A stretch of DNA of 64,000 nt from G963675935 sp963823895. GTDB taxonomy: Bacteria; Planctomycetota; Planctomycetia; Pirellulales; Thermoguttaceae. Of this stretch, positions 45,049 to 52,939 are shown one piece after another. The stretch lies in contig CAWGNG010000026.1 of the NCBI GenBank assembly GCA_963823895.1, positions 496,001-560,000 on the forward strand. Reading direction: 5' to 3'. Under the pieces are notes generated by a model. The model saw nothing but the letters and a program-made list of their open reading frames with translations. It made no database searches and was not told the DNA's origin. Numbering within the stretch: the first letter of the stretch is position 1; every line of letters starts with the position of its first letter. Both the position numbers and the translations under genes were made by a program.

Positions 45049-46701
45049 ATGTATCTGTTAGAAAACCCCGTTCTGCAACGCGAACTCTTGGTAAATCTCC
45101 GCATGTTGCGAGGGTTCGTGCTGCTGTTTGCTTACGTGGCGATGCTGGCGGCGGTCGTTTACGCGGCGTGGCCGAGCAGCGATCGGCTCGATCTCAGCAG
45201 CAGCCCGCCGGAAGCGAGGAACCTGGTCAATCTCTTCTTTCTCAGCCAATACGTGCTGTTGTCGCTGATGGCGCCGAGTTTCGCGGCGGGAACGATCACC
45301 GGCGAGAAGGAGCGGCGGACTTACGAGATGCTGCTGGCCAGCCCGCTGCGGCCGGGGGCGATCGTCGTGGGCAAACTGCTGGCCTCGCTCAGCCATCTGG
45401 CCGTGCTCGTGTTCGCCTCGCTGCCGATCGTGATGCTCTGCCTGCCGCTGGGCGGCGTCTCGCTTTACGAGGTGTTGGCGACGTATTTCGCCATGGCGGC
45501 CTCCGTCGTCATGTTCGGCATGATTTGTGTCGCGGCCAGCAGTCGCTTCACCCGCACCATCGCCTCGCTGGTTGTCTCTTATCTGATTATCCTGCCGATG
45601 GTCCTTCTCGGCGTGATGTTTTACAAGCTCTTCGAGCAGGAGGCGGCGTTTCGGTTGGTGGTGCTGACGTTCGTGATTCCGGGCGGTTGCGCCGCGGTGT
45701 GTGCGGTGCTGTTCATGATGACGACGCAGCGGTTGCTGCGCCCGCCCGACGTCGGCGCCGAGGCGAAGGAGGTGGTCGATCCCGACATGGAGCAGCGGAA
45801 GGCCGTGGGCATGGTCATCCGCAGCGACCAGTTTCCCGACAAACTCTTCGCACCGGCCAAGCGGACCGATTTCATGGCGGACGGGCTGAATCCGGTCTAC
45901 GACAAGGAGATGCGGAGCGAGTTGTTCGGCCAGGGGACGTTGATGCTGCGGCTGGTGATTCAGTTGAGCATGTGCCTGTCGTTGTTCCTGATGGCCGGCT
46001 GCATGTACATGGCGCCGTCGATGGCCCCTTGGTACGCCTCGTACGTGCTGCTGTTCAACATGCTGGTCGGGCCGGTCTTTTCGGTGGGGGCGGTGACCAG
46101 CGAACGCGAACGCGAAACGCTCGAACTGCTGCTGACCACGATCCTCTCCCCCTGGCAGATTCTGCGCGGCAAGCTCTTCTCCGGCCTGCGGGTCTCGATG
46201 GTGCTGACGAGCTTCCTGGTTTGGCCGCTGCTTTTGGCGTGCCTGCTGCCGCCGTGGACCTACTGGGCCGACATGCCGACGATGTTCGGCTACGTGGCGA
46301 TCATCGCGCTGAGCAGCCTGACGACGACGGCCACCGCGCTGTTCTGCTCGGTGATCTTCCGCAAGACGACGGTGAGCATGATGAGCACTTACGTCGTGAT
46401 TCTGGCGTTGTACGGGGTGCCGCTGGTGGTCGATTGGTTCGCGCGGCTGCTATTCCCGTTGTCGGAGACGACGGCGAGGATTCATCACTACCTTACGTTC
46501 ACCAGTCCGTTTTCAGCGTCGTTCAGCCTACCGCTGCAACTGCCGCAGGCGTCGCAAACCGTCGGCGGCGCGACGGGGCCGGCGATCGCCGCCAACTGGC
46601 CGGTGTTTTGCGGCTATCTGGCGTTCTACCTGTTGTTCAACCTGGCGATTCTCGGCTCGATTCTCTGGCTGTTCAACAAGCGCTGGCGAGTGAGCATGTA
46701 A
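45049..46701 (+). CDS. ABC-2 type transporter permease
   Basis: The product has 550 residues with about 12 hydrophobic segments in two halves, consistent with a fused pair of ABC-2 permease domains. A typical EKERRTYEMLLASPLRPGAIVVGKLLASL motif (linker helix of ABC-2 permeases) is present, and a similar EREREТLELLLTT-type region near residue 350 marks the second half. It is the membrane partner of the ATPase at 42870. The 1.25-kb gap between them is filled by the nuclease-like/toxin/antitoxin genes. Confidence 0.88.
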   Translation: MYLLENPVLQRELLVNLRMLRGFVLLFAYVAMLAAVVYAAWPSSDRLDLSSSPPEARNLVNLFFLSQYVLLSLMAPSFAAGTITGEKERRTYEMLLASPLRPGAIVVGKLLASLSHLAVLVFASLPIVMLCLPLGGVSLYEVLATYFAMAASVVMFGMICVAASSRFTRTIASLVVSYLIILPMVLLGVMFYKLFEQEAAFRLVVLTFVIPGGCAAVCAVLFMMTTQRLLRPPDVGAEAKEVVDPDMEQRKAVGMVIRSDQFPDKLFAPAKRTDFMADGLNPVYDKEMRSELFGQGTLMLRLVIQLSMCLSLFLMAGCMYMAPSMAPWYASYVLLFNMLVGPVFSVGAVTSERERETLELLLTTILSPWQILRGKLFSGLRVSMVLTSFLVWPLLLACLLPPWTYWADMPTMFGYVAIIALSSLTTTATALFCSVIFRKTTVSMMSTYVVILALYGVPLVVDWFARLLFPLSETTARIHHYLTFTSPFSASFSLPLQLPQASQTVGGATGPAIAANWPVFCGYLAFYLLFNLAILGSILWLFNKRWRVSM

Positions 46702-46709
46702 AGTGCTCG

Positions 46710-48260
46710 CTAAACCAAGAACGTCCCCGAGTACTGCGAAGCATTGCCGACGGTGTCGACCGCCCGGATGATGAAGGTGTGGTTGCCGGCGGCAAGCCCG
46801 CTGAACACGCCCTCATAATTAAAGCCGGAAGACGATTTGAAAGGGCCGAGGATCTTCTTGGCGACGCCGTCGATGGTCACCGACACGGTTTGCACGCCGT
46901 CCGAATCGTCGGCGTTCCAAGTGATCAGCCCCTTGGCCACGGAGACGGCGACTTGGCTGATTGTGGGGGGAATGCTCGTTATCTGGAATACCCCGCTGTA
47001 TTGCGCGAAGCGGCCGGAGTTGTCGGTGGTCGAAATGACGTAGGTGTGGCTGCCGATGGCAAGCACGCCGAGCGCGCCGGAGAAGTTATACCCGTACGCG
47101 GCTGCATAAGGACCGCAAACGCCGACCCCCGCGCCGTCGATCGTCAGCGTGGCGCTTGCCACGCCGTTGGAACTGGCGGCGTTCCACGTCAGCGAACCGG
47201 TGGCGACCGACACCACAATACTGCCGATCGTCGGGCCGGAGACGGTAAACACGCCGACCGATTTCGTCGTCACGCCGCCGCCGCTGGTGACCGTGATGGT
47301 GTAGGTATGGGTGCCGGACGCGAGCCCGCTGAAGGTGCCCTGATAATTCTCGCCGGAGGCGGCGTCCCACGGGCCGGAAACGCCCGAGACGGCAGCCCCG
47401 TCAATCGTCAGCGCGGCGGCCTTAATGCCGGTGACAGCGGCGGCGTTCCAGGTGATGGTGCCCTGATTGGCCGACAGAACCACGTTGTTGATCGTGGGGG
47501 TCGATGTACCGCTTACAAACCATGAAGTGTATTGCGACGTATTGCCGGCGGCGTCGGTGGCGGTAATGACGTAGCTGTGACATCCATCGGCGACCGTGCC
47601 GATCACCGCCTCGAAGGTCTCGCCCGAAGACGCCGCCCACGGGCCGTAGACGCTGGTGACCGCCGAGCCGTCGAGCGTGAGAGTGCAGCTTGTCGCGCCG
47701 CCGGTCGCCACCGTCGCGTTCCAAGTGATCACACCCTGCCCCGGCGCTGCGACGGCCTTGCTGACCGTTGGGCCGGCGTTGCTGCCGACGACGAGCGTTC
47801 CTGTATATTGTGAAGCGTTGCCCAAAACGTCGGTGGCCGTAATCACGTAGGCGTAGGCGCCGGGGGCAAGCGTGTTGTAGGTCCAAGAGTAGTTCAGACC
47901 GGTGGCGGCCGTCCAAGGGCCGCCAACATCGGTCACCGCGGTGCCGCCGACCGTCAGGCCGGCGCTTGCCACGCCGCTGGGATCGGCGGCGCTCCAGGTG
48001 AGCTTACCCAGCGTCGCCGACGCCACGACATTGTTGATCGTCGGGCTGGGAGCGACGGCGGCTGCGGCGGCATGAGCGGCCGCACCGGCCGGCACGGCGG
48101 CAATGCTCGCTGACAGCATCTCCCGGCATTCCAACTGTTCCATCCGCAAGACGCGGCGGCCTGTCGTCCGATTGCCGCGGGCGGGCGCTGCGGAGGTCTT
48201 CTTCGTTTTCTTATAGCTTACCGCGAAAGGAAACCACGACGAGAAAGTGGAGCGTGACAT
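46710..48260 (-). CDS. Planctomycete surface protein with five Ig-like repeats
   Basis: The ATG at 48260 gives 516 residues. The N-terminus has a basic segment and then LRMEQLECREMLSA (about 38-51), the export signature of planctomycete extracellular proteins. Five tandem repeats of about 85-90 residues follow, beginning at PTINNVVA, PTVSKAVA, PTINNVVL, PTIGSIVV and PTISQVAV. Each contains I/LTWNA, a LTIDG or LTVGG strand, GPW or GPF, a Y.Y.I.ATD strand and an SQY turn. They look like bacterial Ig/fibronectin-type modules for adhesion. There is no visible C-terminal anchor. Confidence 0.82.
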   Translation of the reverse strand: MSRSTFSSWFPFAVSYKKTKKTSAAPARGNRTTGRRVLRMEQLECREMLSASIAAVPAGAAAHAAAAAVAPSPTINNVVASATLGKLTWSAADPSGVASAGLTVGGTAVTDVGGPWTAATGLNYSWTYNTLAPGAYAYVITATDVLGNASQYTGTLVVGSNAGPTVSKAVAAPGQGVITWNATVATGGATSCTLTLDGSAVTSVYGPWAASSGETFEAVIGTVADGCHSYVITATDAAGNTSQYTSWFVSGTSTPTINNVVLSANQGTITWNAAAVTGIKAAALTIDGAAVSGVSGPWDAASGENYQGTFSGLASGTHTYTITVTSGGGVTTKSVGVFTVSGPTIGSIVVSVATGSLTWNAASSNGVASATLTIDGAGVGVCGPYAAAYGYNFSGALGVLAIGSHTYVISTTDNSGRFAQYSGVFQITSIPPTISQVAVSVAKGLITWNADDSDGVQTVSVTIDGVAKKILGPFKSSSGFNYEGVFSGLAAGNHTFIIRAVDTVGNASQYSGTFLV

Positions 48261-48550
48261 GGGAATCGATCCTTGAAAAGCGGGCACCAACGGATGAGAC
48301 TCGATTGTCGGTACACCGGGTGTTTTCGGCGTGCCAGCGCCGCGGGATCATAGCGACGATGTCCATGCTTGCCCATATCAGTTTCAAGCCGGCCGCCGTA
48401 AGCTGCGCGTTTGATCGCCCTGATTCAGCCACAACATCGGGTGCGGCAAGGGGTTCCGCAAAACGTTTACCCATTTTCCCCCGTCTGGCGTGCTTGCGGC
48501 ATTTCTGCCGCCTGCTAGAATCAGAGTCAGGCGGCCGGGTTTGTCCGCGG

Positions 48551-48644
48551 GGAAAAGGGGACAGGCACCTTTTGTGCGAAGCCGGGCACCAGCCGAAGGC
48601 GGGTCGAGGGCCGTTCCGGCAAAAGGTGCCTGCCCCTTTTCCCG
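48551..48644. repeat. Palindromic element, family E, copy 1 (GGGGACAGGCACC type)
   Basis: The left arm GGGAAAAGGGGACAGGCACC (48551-48570) continues TTTTG to 48575. It pairs with CAAAAGGTGCCTGCCCC then TTTTCCC (48621-48644). It lies 32 bp upstream of pyrB in the 415-bp gap after the surface-protein start; the rest of the gap has no gene. Related sequence occurs at 51889-51933 and directly upstream of the RAYT gene at 63491. Confidence 0.75.
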
Positions 48645-48675
48645 TTTGTCTGAGTACCTCGGCCAGGAGGCGAAA

Positions 48676-49626
48676 ATGTCAACCGCAACGATCGACTTTG
48701 GCCCCGTTCCGGCGATTTGGCGCCGGCGGCATCTGTTGGGCCTCGAAGACCTCTCGGCCGAGGAGCTTACGTTGATCCTCGACAAGGCCGAGGTGTTCAA
48801 GCGGGCGGCGGCCGACGGTCAGCGGAAGGTTCCGCTCTTGGCCGGCAAGACTTGCGTGAACCTGTTCTTCGAGAACTCCACGCGGACGAAGAACAGCTTC
48901 ACGCTGGCCGCCCGGCGGCTCGGGGCCGACACTCTGGATTTTTCGGCCTCGACCAGCAGCCTGTCGAAAGGCGAAACGTTCATTGATACGGCGAAGAACA
49001 TCGAGGCGATGGGGATCGACCTGGTCGTGATCCGCCACCGCACGCCCGGGGCGCCGCAACTGCTGGCGCAAAACCTCTCCTGCGGCGTGATCAACGCCGG
49101 CGACGGGCCGCACGAACATCCCACCCAGGGTCTGTTGGACATCATGACCATTCGCCAGCGCAAGGGCCGCTTGGCCGGGCTGACGGTGGCGCTGGTGGGC
49201 GACATCGCCCACAGCCGCACCGCCCGCTCGAACATCTGGGGGCTGAAGAAGCTCGGCGCCAACGTAATCGTTTGCGGGCCATCAACGCTGGTCTCGCCGC
49301 GATGGAAAGAGCTGGGCGTGGAGTATTCCTACAGCCTCGACGCAATCCTGCCGCGCGTCGATGTGTTGAACCTGTTGCGAATCCAATTCGAGCGGCAGAA
49401 CACCCGCCCGTTCCCTTCGGTTCGCGAATACGCCCACCTCTACGCGATGAACCGCGAGCGACTGGCCGCCGCGAAGCCCGACGTGCTGATCCTGGCACCC
49501 GGCCCGATCAACCGCGGCGTCGAGGTAACGCCCGAGGTGGCCGACGGTCCGCAATCGGCGATTTTGGAGCAAGTCACCAACGGCGTGGCGGTCCGCATGG
49601 CGGTGATTTGGCTGATCCTGGGATAG
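48676..49626 (+). CDS. pyrB: Aspartate carbamoyltransferase catalytic subunit
   Basis: PyrB joins carbamoyl phosphate and aspartate in pyrimidine synthesis. The product has 316 residues. It contains the carbamoyl-phosphate motif ENSTRTKNSF, SSLSKGETFIDTAKNIEAM, HRTPGA, the aspartate-binding DGPHEHPTQGLLDI, and the C-terminal GPINRGVEVTPEVADG. The ATG at 48676 has AGGAGG at 48665-48670. The frame is open upstream only because of the hairpin repeat. A neighbouring pyrC, common in this phylum, is absent here. Confidence 0.96.
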   Translation: MSTATIDFGPVPAIWRRRHLLGLEDLSAEELTLILDKAEVFKRAAADGQRKVPLLAGKTCVNLFFENSTRTKNSFTLAARRLGADTLDFSASTSSLSKGETFIDTAKNIEAMGIDLVVIRHRTPGAPQLLAQNLSCGVINAGDGPHEHPTQGLLDIMTIRQRKGRLAGLTVALVGDIAHSRTARSNIWGLKKLGANVIVCGPSTLVSPRWKELGVEYSYSLDAILPRVDVLNLLRIQFERQNTRPFPSVREYAHLYAMNRERLAAAKPDVLILAPGPINRGVEVTPEVADGPQSAILEQVTNGVAVRMAVIWLILG

Positions 49627-49648
49627 CCGCTTGCAGCTTCGCAAAGGT

Positions 49649-49811
49649 GTCGCGTAAGAATAGCTTGACTGATTTGCCGCGAAGTGTTCCTGTAGCGAAC
49701 GCCCTCCGCGGCGTTCCGGGAGCCGCGAAAAACGGCGTTCTTCCTCGCCGGCACGGAACGCCGCGGAGGGCGTTCGCTACAGGAACATTCGTCAACTTAT
49801 TTTGACGCGAC
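49649..49811. repeat. MITE-like element, family B, copy 2 with terminal inverted repeats
   Basis: Terminal inverted repeats lie at 49649-49669 (GTCGCGTAAGAATAGCTTGA then C) and 49791-49811 (GTCAACTTATTTTGACGCGA then C). They enclose internal arms 49689-49718 and 49754-49783 (CCTGTAGCGAACGCCCTCCG... and complement), which match copy 1 at 27941-28034. The element is 163 bp and non-coding. It lies between pyrB and the end of the DUF218 pair, and its structure is that of a small non-autonomous transposable element. Confidence 0.72.
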
Positions 49812-49839
49812 CCAAAGGGAAGGCGTCGGAATCGACCTT

Positions 49840-50559
49840 CTAAACGACTCTTTCGCGATCTCTCGCGCACGACGCTTCGTGCCGGCGAATCCAACCGGCG
49901 GTCAAGCACAACACGCCGCAGGCCACTAGCCAGTAGCCCAGGTATCCGTAGCTCGCGGCATAAAAGGCGAGTTTGAGATATTCCGTCACGATCGACAGCA
50001 GCCCCACTTGGCTCTGCCACCAGCGGTCCATGGGAAACTCGTCGCTCGGGGCCGAAACAAATGATACCCGCCAGCCGCGGTCGCCCAGCACTCGGGCGAA
50101 CACCCAGCGGCTGCGGCGCGTGTGACAATCGTTGGTGACGACCAGCACCCGGGCGTTAGGCTTGTCGCGGAGGAATGCGACCAGGGCCGCGGCTTCGTCG
50201 TAGGTCGATGCCGCCGCACTGGGCAGAATGGCGACGTCGGCCGCCGCAACACCGCGACTCAGCAGCACGCGGCGGTTGATCTCGTGGTACGGCGGCACGA
50301 TTCCGTCGATCACCTCGGGCGATGCCGCGGTCTCCGCCACCAGCACGCGGCGGGCCCAATGGCCCTTCACCAGCGCGGCGGCGGCAAACGGGCGACTATT
50401 CTCGCCGCCGTTGAGAAGCATGACGTAGTCGGCCTTGTGCGGCCGTTGGCCCACGTCGAGCCAACTCGCCGCCGCCCGCAGCAGACGTGGATAGGCTGCC
50501 CAGCACGCCGCCAGGACGACCACGGCCAACAGCAGTGCGACAAGCCAGCGGCGGCTCAT
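49840..50559 (-). CDS. DUF218 (YdcF/SanA-like) membrane protein, copy 1
   Basis: The product has 239 residues with an N-terminal membrane helix (LVALLLAVVVLAACWA). The DUF218 domain shows ADYVMLLNGGENSRPFAAAAL, ASTYDEAAALVAFL and VLVVTNDCHTRRSRWVF. Two C-terminal helices follow (LAFYAASYGYLGYWLVACGVL). DUF218 proteins are linked to envelope integrity or vancomycin sensitivity in E. coli (SanA); the reaction is not known. Its start overlaps the stop of the upstream paralogue (50556-50559). Confidence 0.82.
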   Translation of the reverse strand: MSRRWLVALLLAVVVLAACWAAYPRLLRAAASWLDVGQRPHKADYVMLLNGGENSRPFAAAALVKGHWARRVLVAETAASPEVIDGIVPPYHEINRRVLLSRGVAAADVAILPSAAASTYDEAAALVAFLRDKPNARVLVVTNDCHTRRSRWVFARVLGDRGWRVSFVSAPSDEFPMDRWWQSQVGLLSIVTEYLKLAFYAASYGYLGYWLVACGVLCLTAGWIRRHEASCARDRERVV

Positions 50560-51263
50560 GGCGTTCTCTCCGGCAAGGCTTGCAAAAAATCGCGCTCATA
50601 CTGGTCGGCGTTTTTCTCCATCATTTTCGCCGCACTGCCGCCGGGCCGTCTCTGCAACCGCAGGAGCCAACTCTCACCGAACGCTCGATACCCACAGCGG
50701 CTAGTCCACCAATTCGTGTCGTCGTAATCCCGGTTGCGCAGGGCCTGCACGCGGAGCGATGCGGCAGTGGCCGGTTCGAGCACGTCGTCCATCGCGCGGC
50801 GCATCTGCCGGCTATGGAATTGCGCACTGAGCACAAGCACGCGGTGGCCGGGGTGCTCGCCCGTCCAGTCGGCCAGCGCTCGGGCGGTGGCCCAGTCGTT
50901 CCAGGGCTCGCCGCCAAGGATTGAGACGGCCTCTTGCGGCACGTGCCTGGCAGCCAACTCCCGCCGGCTCGTCGCTGCGAACGATGGCAGCACGCCGACC
51001 TCCTCCAACCGGCTGGGGCCCGGCGTGACAATCAACACGCGGCAGGACGGTTTCTGCCTGTAGAGCTCGGCCGCCACGTCGTAGCAGCGATCGCCGTTGG
51101 GGTGGTATCCCCACGAAGAGATGCAGACGCAGTCATAATCGTCGGTCGGCTGATCGACGATCAACAGCCCGGCCAACCCGCGCAACAACGGCGCGTGAAA
51201 GAGGCACACGACCGCGATGACGGCCGCCAGAACCCCCATCCGCCATTTTCGTCTTCTCGTCAT
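50556..51263 (-). CDS. DUF218-like membrane protein, copy 2
   Basis: The ATG at 51263 gives 235 residues with a membrane helix (MGVLAAVIAVVCLFHAPLL). The domain pattern is divergent but parallel to the next gene: DYDCVCISSWGYHPNGDRCYDVAAEL, CRVLIVTPGPSRLEE, DWATARALADWTGEHPGHRVLVLSAQFHSRQMRR. The longer upstream frame would start inside non-conserved sequence and is rejected. Coupled expression with its paralogue suggests a two-subunit or sequential function. Confidence 0.72.
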   Translation of the reverse strand: MTRRRKWRMGVLAAVIAVVCLFHAPLLRGLAGLLIVDQPTDDYDCVCISSWGYHPNGDRCYDVAAELYRQKPSCRVLIVTPGPSRLEEVGVLPSFAATSRRELAARHVPQEAVSILGGEPWNDWATARALADWTGEHPGHRVLVLSAQFHSRQMRRAMDDVLEPATAASLRVQALRNRDYDDTNWWTSRCGYRAFGESWLLRLQRRPGGSAAKMMEKNADQYERDFLQALPERTP

Positions 51264-51460
51264 GTGGTAAAACCGTTGCTGGTCAACTGAAACTCCCCAC
51301 CTACTATCATGCACTGTGCCGAGGCGGTTGTCGAGGTGAAGAATCGGGCGGCGCTGCAACGAATTTCGGACCCTCGACGCGCCTTGACCTCCGCCGGCAC
51401 AGGCAATACGATCATGGCGACAGCGTTTTGCCGCCGTTGGACCATGCCCGGGAGTCACCG

Positions 51461-51976
51461 ATGATTCTGGATCGTCTTGAGAACGCAGACCTGTACCGCG
51501 CGATGGGCGCGAACATTGCCGCGGCGCTCGACTACCTTCGTCGCACCGATTTCTCGCAAATGCCGGTCGGCCGCCACGAAGTGGACGGCGATCGGGTCTT
51601 CGCCATCGTGCAGCGCTATCGGCCGAAACCGTTGGCCCAGATCGTCTGGGAAGCGCATCGGCAATACATCGACGTGCAGTGCCTGGCGGCGGGAAGCGAG
51701 CGAATGGGCTACCTGCCGCTTGCCGACAGTTTGAGCGTTCGACAGCCCTACGATCCGCAGAAAGACGCGGTTCTTTTCGACGCCGACGGGCAACTATTCA
51801 CGATGTCGCCGGGCGATTTTGCCATCTTCGCCCCCGGCGACGTTCACGCTCCCGGCTTGGCGATCGACTCGGCCGATGCAGCGCTGAAGGGGACAGTCCC
51901 ATTTTCGCTGACACGAAAATCGGGACAGTCCCCGGCGGAGGTCTGCAAAGTCGTGATGAAGTGCCGCGTGAAGTGA
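51461..51976 (+). CDS. YhcH/YjgK/YiaL family protein with a repeat insert
   Basis: The ATG at 51461 gives 171 residues. The family, a cupin-like fold connected to sialic-acid or sugar anomer metabolism, is recognised by MILDRLENADLY, GRHEVDGDRVFAIVQRY, EAHRQYIDVQCLAAG, DPQKDAVLF, FTMSPGDFAIFAPGDVHAPGLAI and the final VVMKCRV. Between DSADA and AEVCKVV an extra 18-residue segment (LKGTVPFSLTRKSGQSP) is encoded by a palindrome of family E. The 3' end overlaps the convergent metalloprotease gene by 133 bp. Confidence 0.87.
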   Translation: MILDRLENADLYRAMGANIAAALDYLRRTDFSQMPVGRHEVDGDRVFAIVQRYRPKPLAQIVWEAHRQYIDVQCLAAGSERMGYLPLADSLSVRQPYDPQKDAVLFDADGQLFTMSPGDFAIFAPGDVHAPGLAIDSADAALKGTVPFSLTRKSGQSPAEVCKVVMKCRVK

Positions 51977-52800
51977 GCATCCGACGGCGTTGCCGAGGGA
52001 ATTAGCGGATGGCCGGGGATCTCCATCGGCCCGAGGGTGACGATCTTCCGCATCGTGTATCCTTGCGGCACGTCCGTCTTCGCATCGAAGCGGAGGCGGG
52101 GGAAGACGCGGCGGTTGAGGGCCAAGGCGTGGACGTCCTCGGCAATCAGAATGCCCGGCGTCTTCGACGGCTCGAAACCATGCGTGTGATGCGCGGGGTT
52201 GTACGACATGAGCGACAGGTTCGTCCCCATGTCGTAGCCGTAGACATCGACGTGAGGCAGCCCGAAAGCATGGCCCAACTCGTGTTGTAGCGTCGATTGG
52301 AAACTGGGGGCCCGGTCGAGCCCGTACGACAACATTTCCACGATGCCGCCGCCGGTGTTGATGCCGCCGTTGAACGGGCGTGCCCCGCCGCACGGATAGT
52401 CGTCGCGCGAGTTCATCACAATCGCCACGAATATCAGAGGGCAGTTGTAGCGGTTGTACTTGTAGTGCCGCAGCAATTCGTCGACCATCTGCGGCGCCGC
52501 CCCCTCCGACTGCGCACGATAGTAGGCGGCGTCGTGTTCGGCGTGGTAGACCTGCGGCTTTGATGCGGCCAGCGCGAACGTGTCGCGGCCCTTGAGCATC
52601 TGCTTGTAGCGCGTTTGCGCCCAAGCAAGGTGCTTCTGCAAGGTGGCCGCTTGCTGCTCCGTCGGCGACGATTCTCCCTTGACAACGAAGAAAACCGGCA
52701 AGACCTTCACCTCCTTCGGTGGCCGATAATCTGCGGCGAAACCCGCCGACGATAGAACCAAAACGGTCATTGCCGAGAACCACAACTTCGATCGTTGCAT
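51844..52800 (-). CDS. Secreted metzincin-like zinc metalloprotease
   Basis: The product has 318 residues with a signal peptide (KLWFSAMTVLVLSSAGFAADY). The zinc motif is HELGHAFGLPHVD (HExxHxxGxxH), and a Met-turn candidate MSYNPAHH follows about 20 residues later. Preceding conserved text includes PLIFVAIVMNSRDDYPCGGAR and NGGINTGGGIVEML. The last 50 residues overlap yhcH on the other strand and contain DCPDFRVSENGTVPFS, read from the complementary strand of the same palindrome. The tail is therefore probably not part of the catalytic fold. Confidence 0.8.
   Translation of the reverse strand: MQRSKLWFSAMTVLVLSSAGFAADYRPPKEVKVLPVFFVVKGESSPTEQQAATLQKHLAWAQTRYKQMLKGRDTFALAASKPQVYHAEHDAAYYRAQSEGAAPQMVDELLRHYKYNRYNCPLIFVAIVMNSRDDYPCGGARPFNGGINTGGGIVEMLSYGLDRAPSFQSTLQHELGHAFGLPHVDVYGYDMGTNLSLMSYNPAHHTHGFEPSKTPGILIAEDVHALALNRRVFPRLRFDAKTDVPQGYTMRKIVTLGPMEIPGHPLIPSATPSDAHFTRHFITTLQTSAGDCPDFRVSENGTVPFSAASAESIAKPGA
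51889..51933. repeat. Palindromic element, family E, copy 2, coding on both strands
   Basis: GGGGACAGTCCCATTTTCG (51889-51907) pairs with CGAAAATCGGGACAGTCCCC (51914-51933). It is in frame in yhcH on the plus strand and in the metalloprotease gene on the minus strand, where each strand reads a TVPFS-containing peptide. Confidence 0.8.
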
Positions 52801-52939
52801 CGTTGGACTCCTGGTGGACTGTAGGTGTTAGCGGCAGACCAACCGGTCCGCGCTTCGAGGTGGGCAAGAACGACGTCGAACGCGATAAACGGATTATAGC
52901 AAAACTGGGGGCGGTCTGTCTTGGGTGCTGGGAGTTCTG

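Noticed and set aside
48490..48675. Extended N-terminus of pyrB
   Set aside because: The open frame is produced by the upstream palindrome; AGGAGG precisely positions the ATG at 48676.
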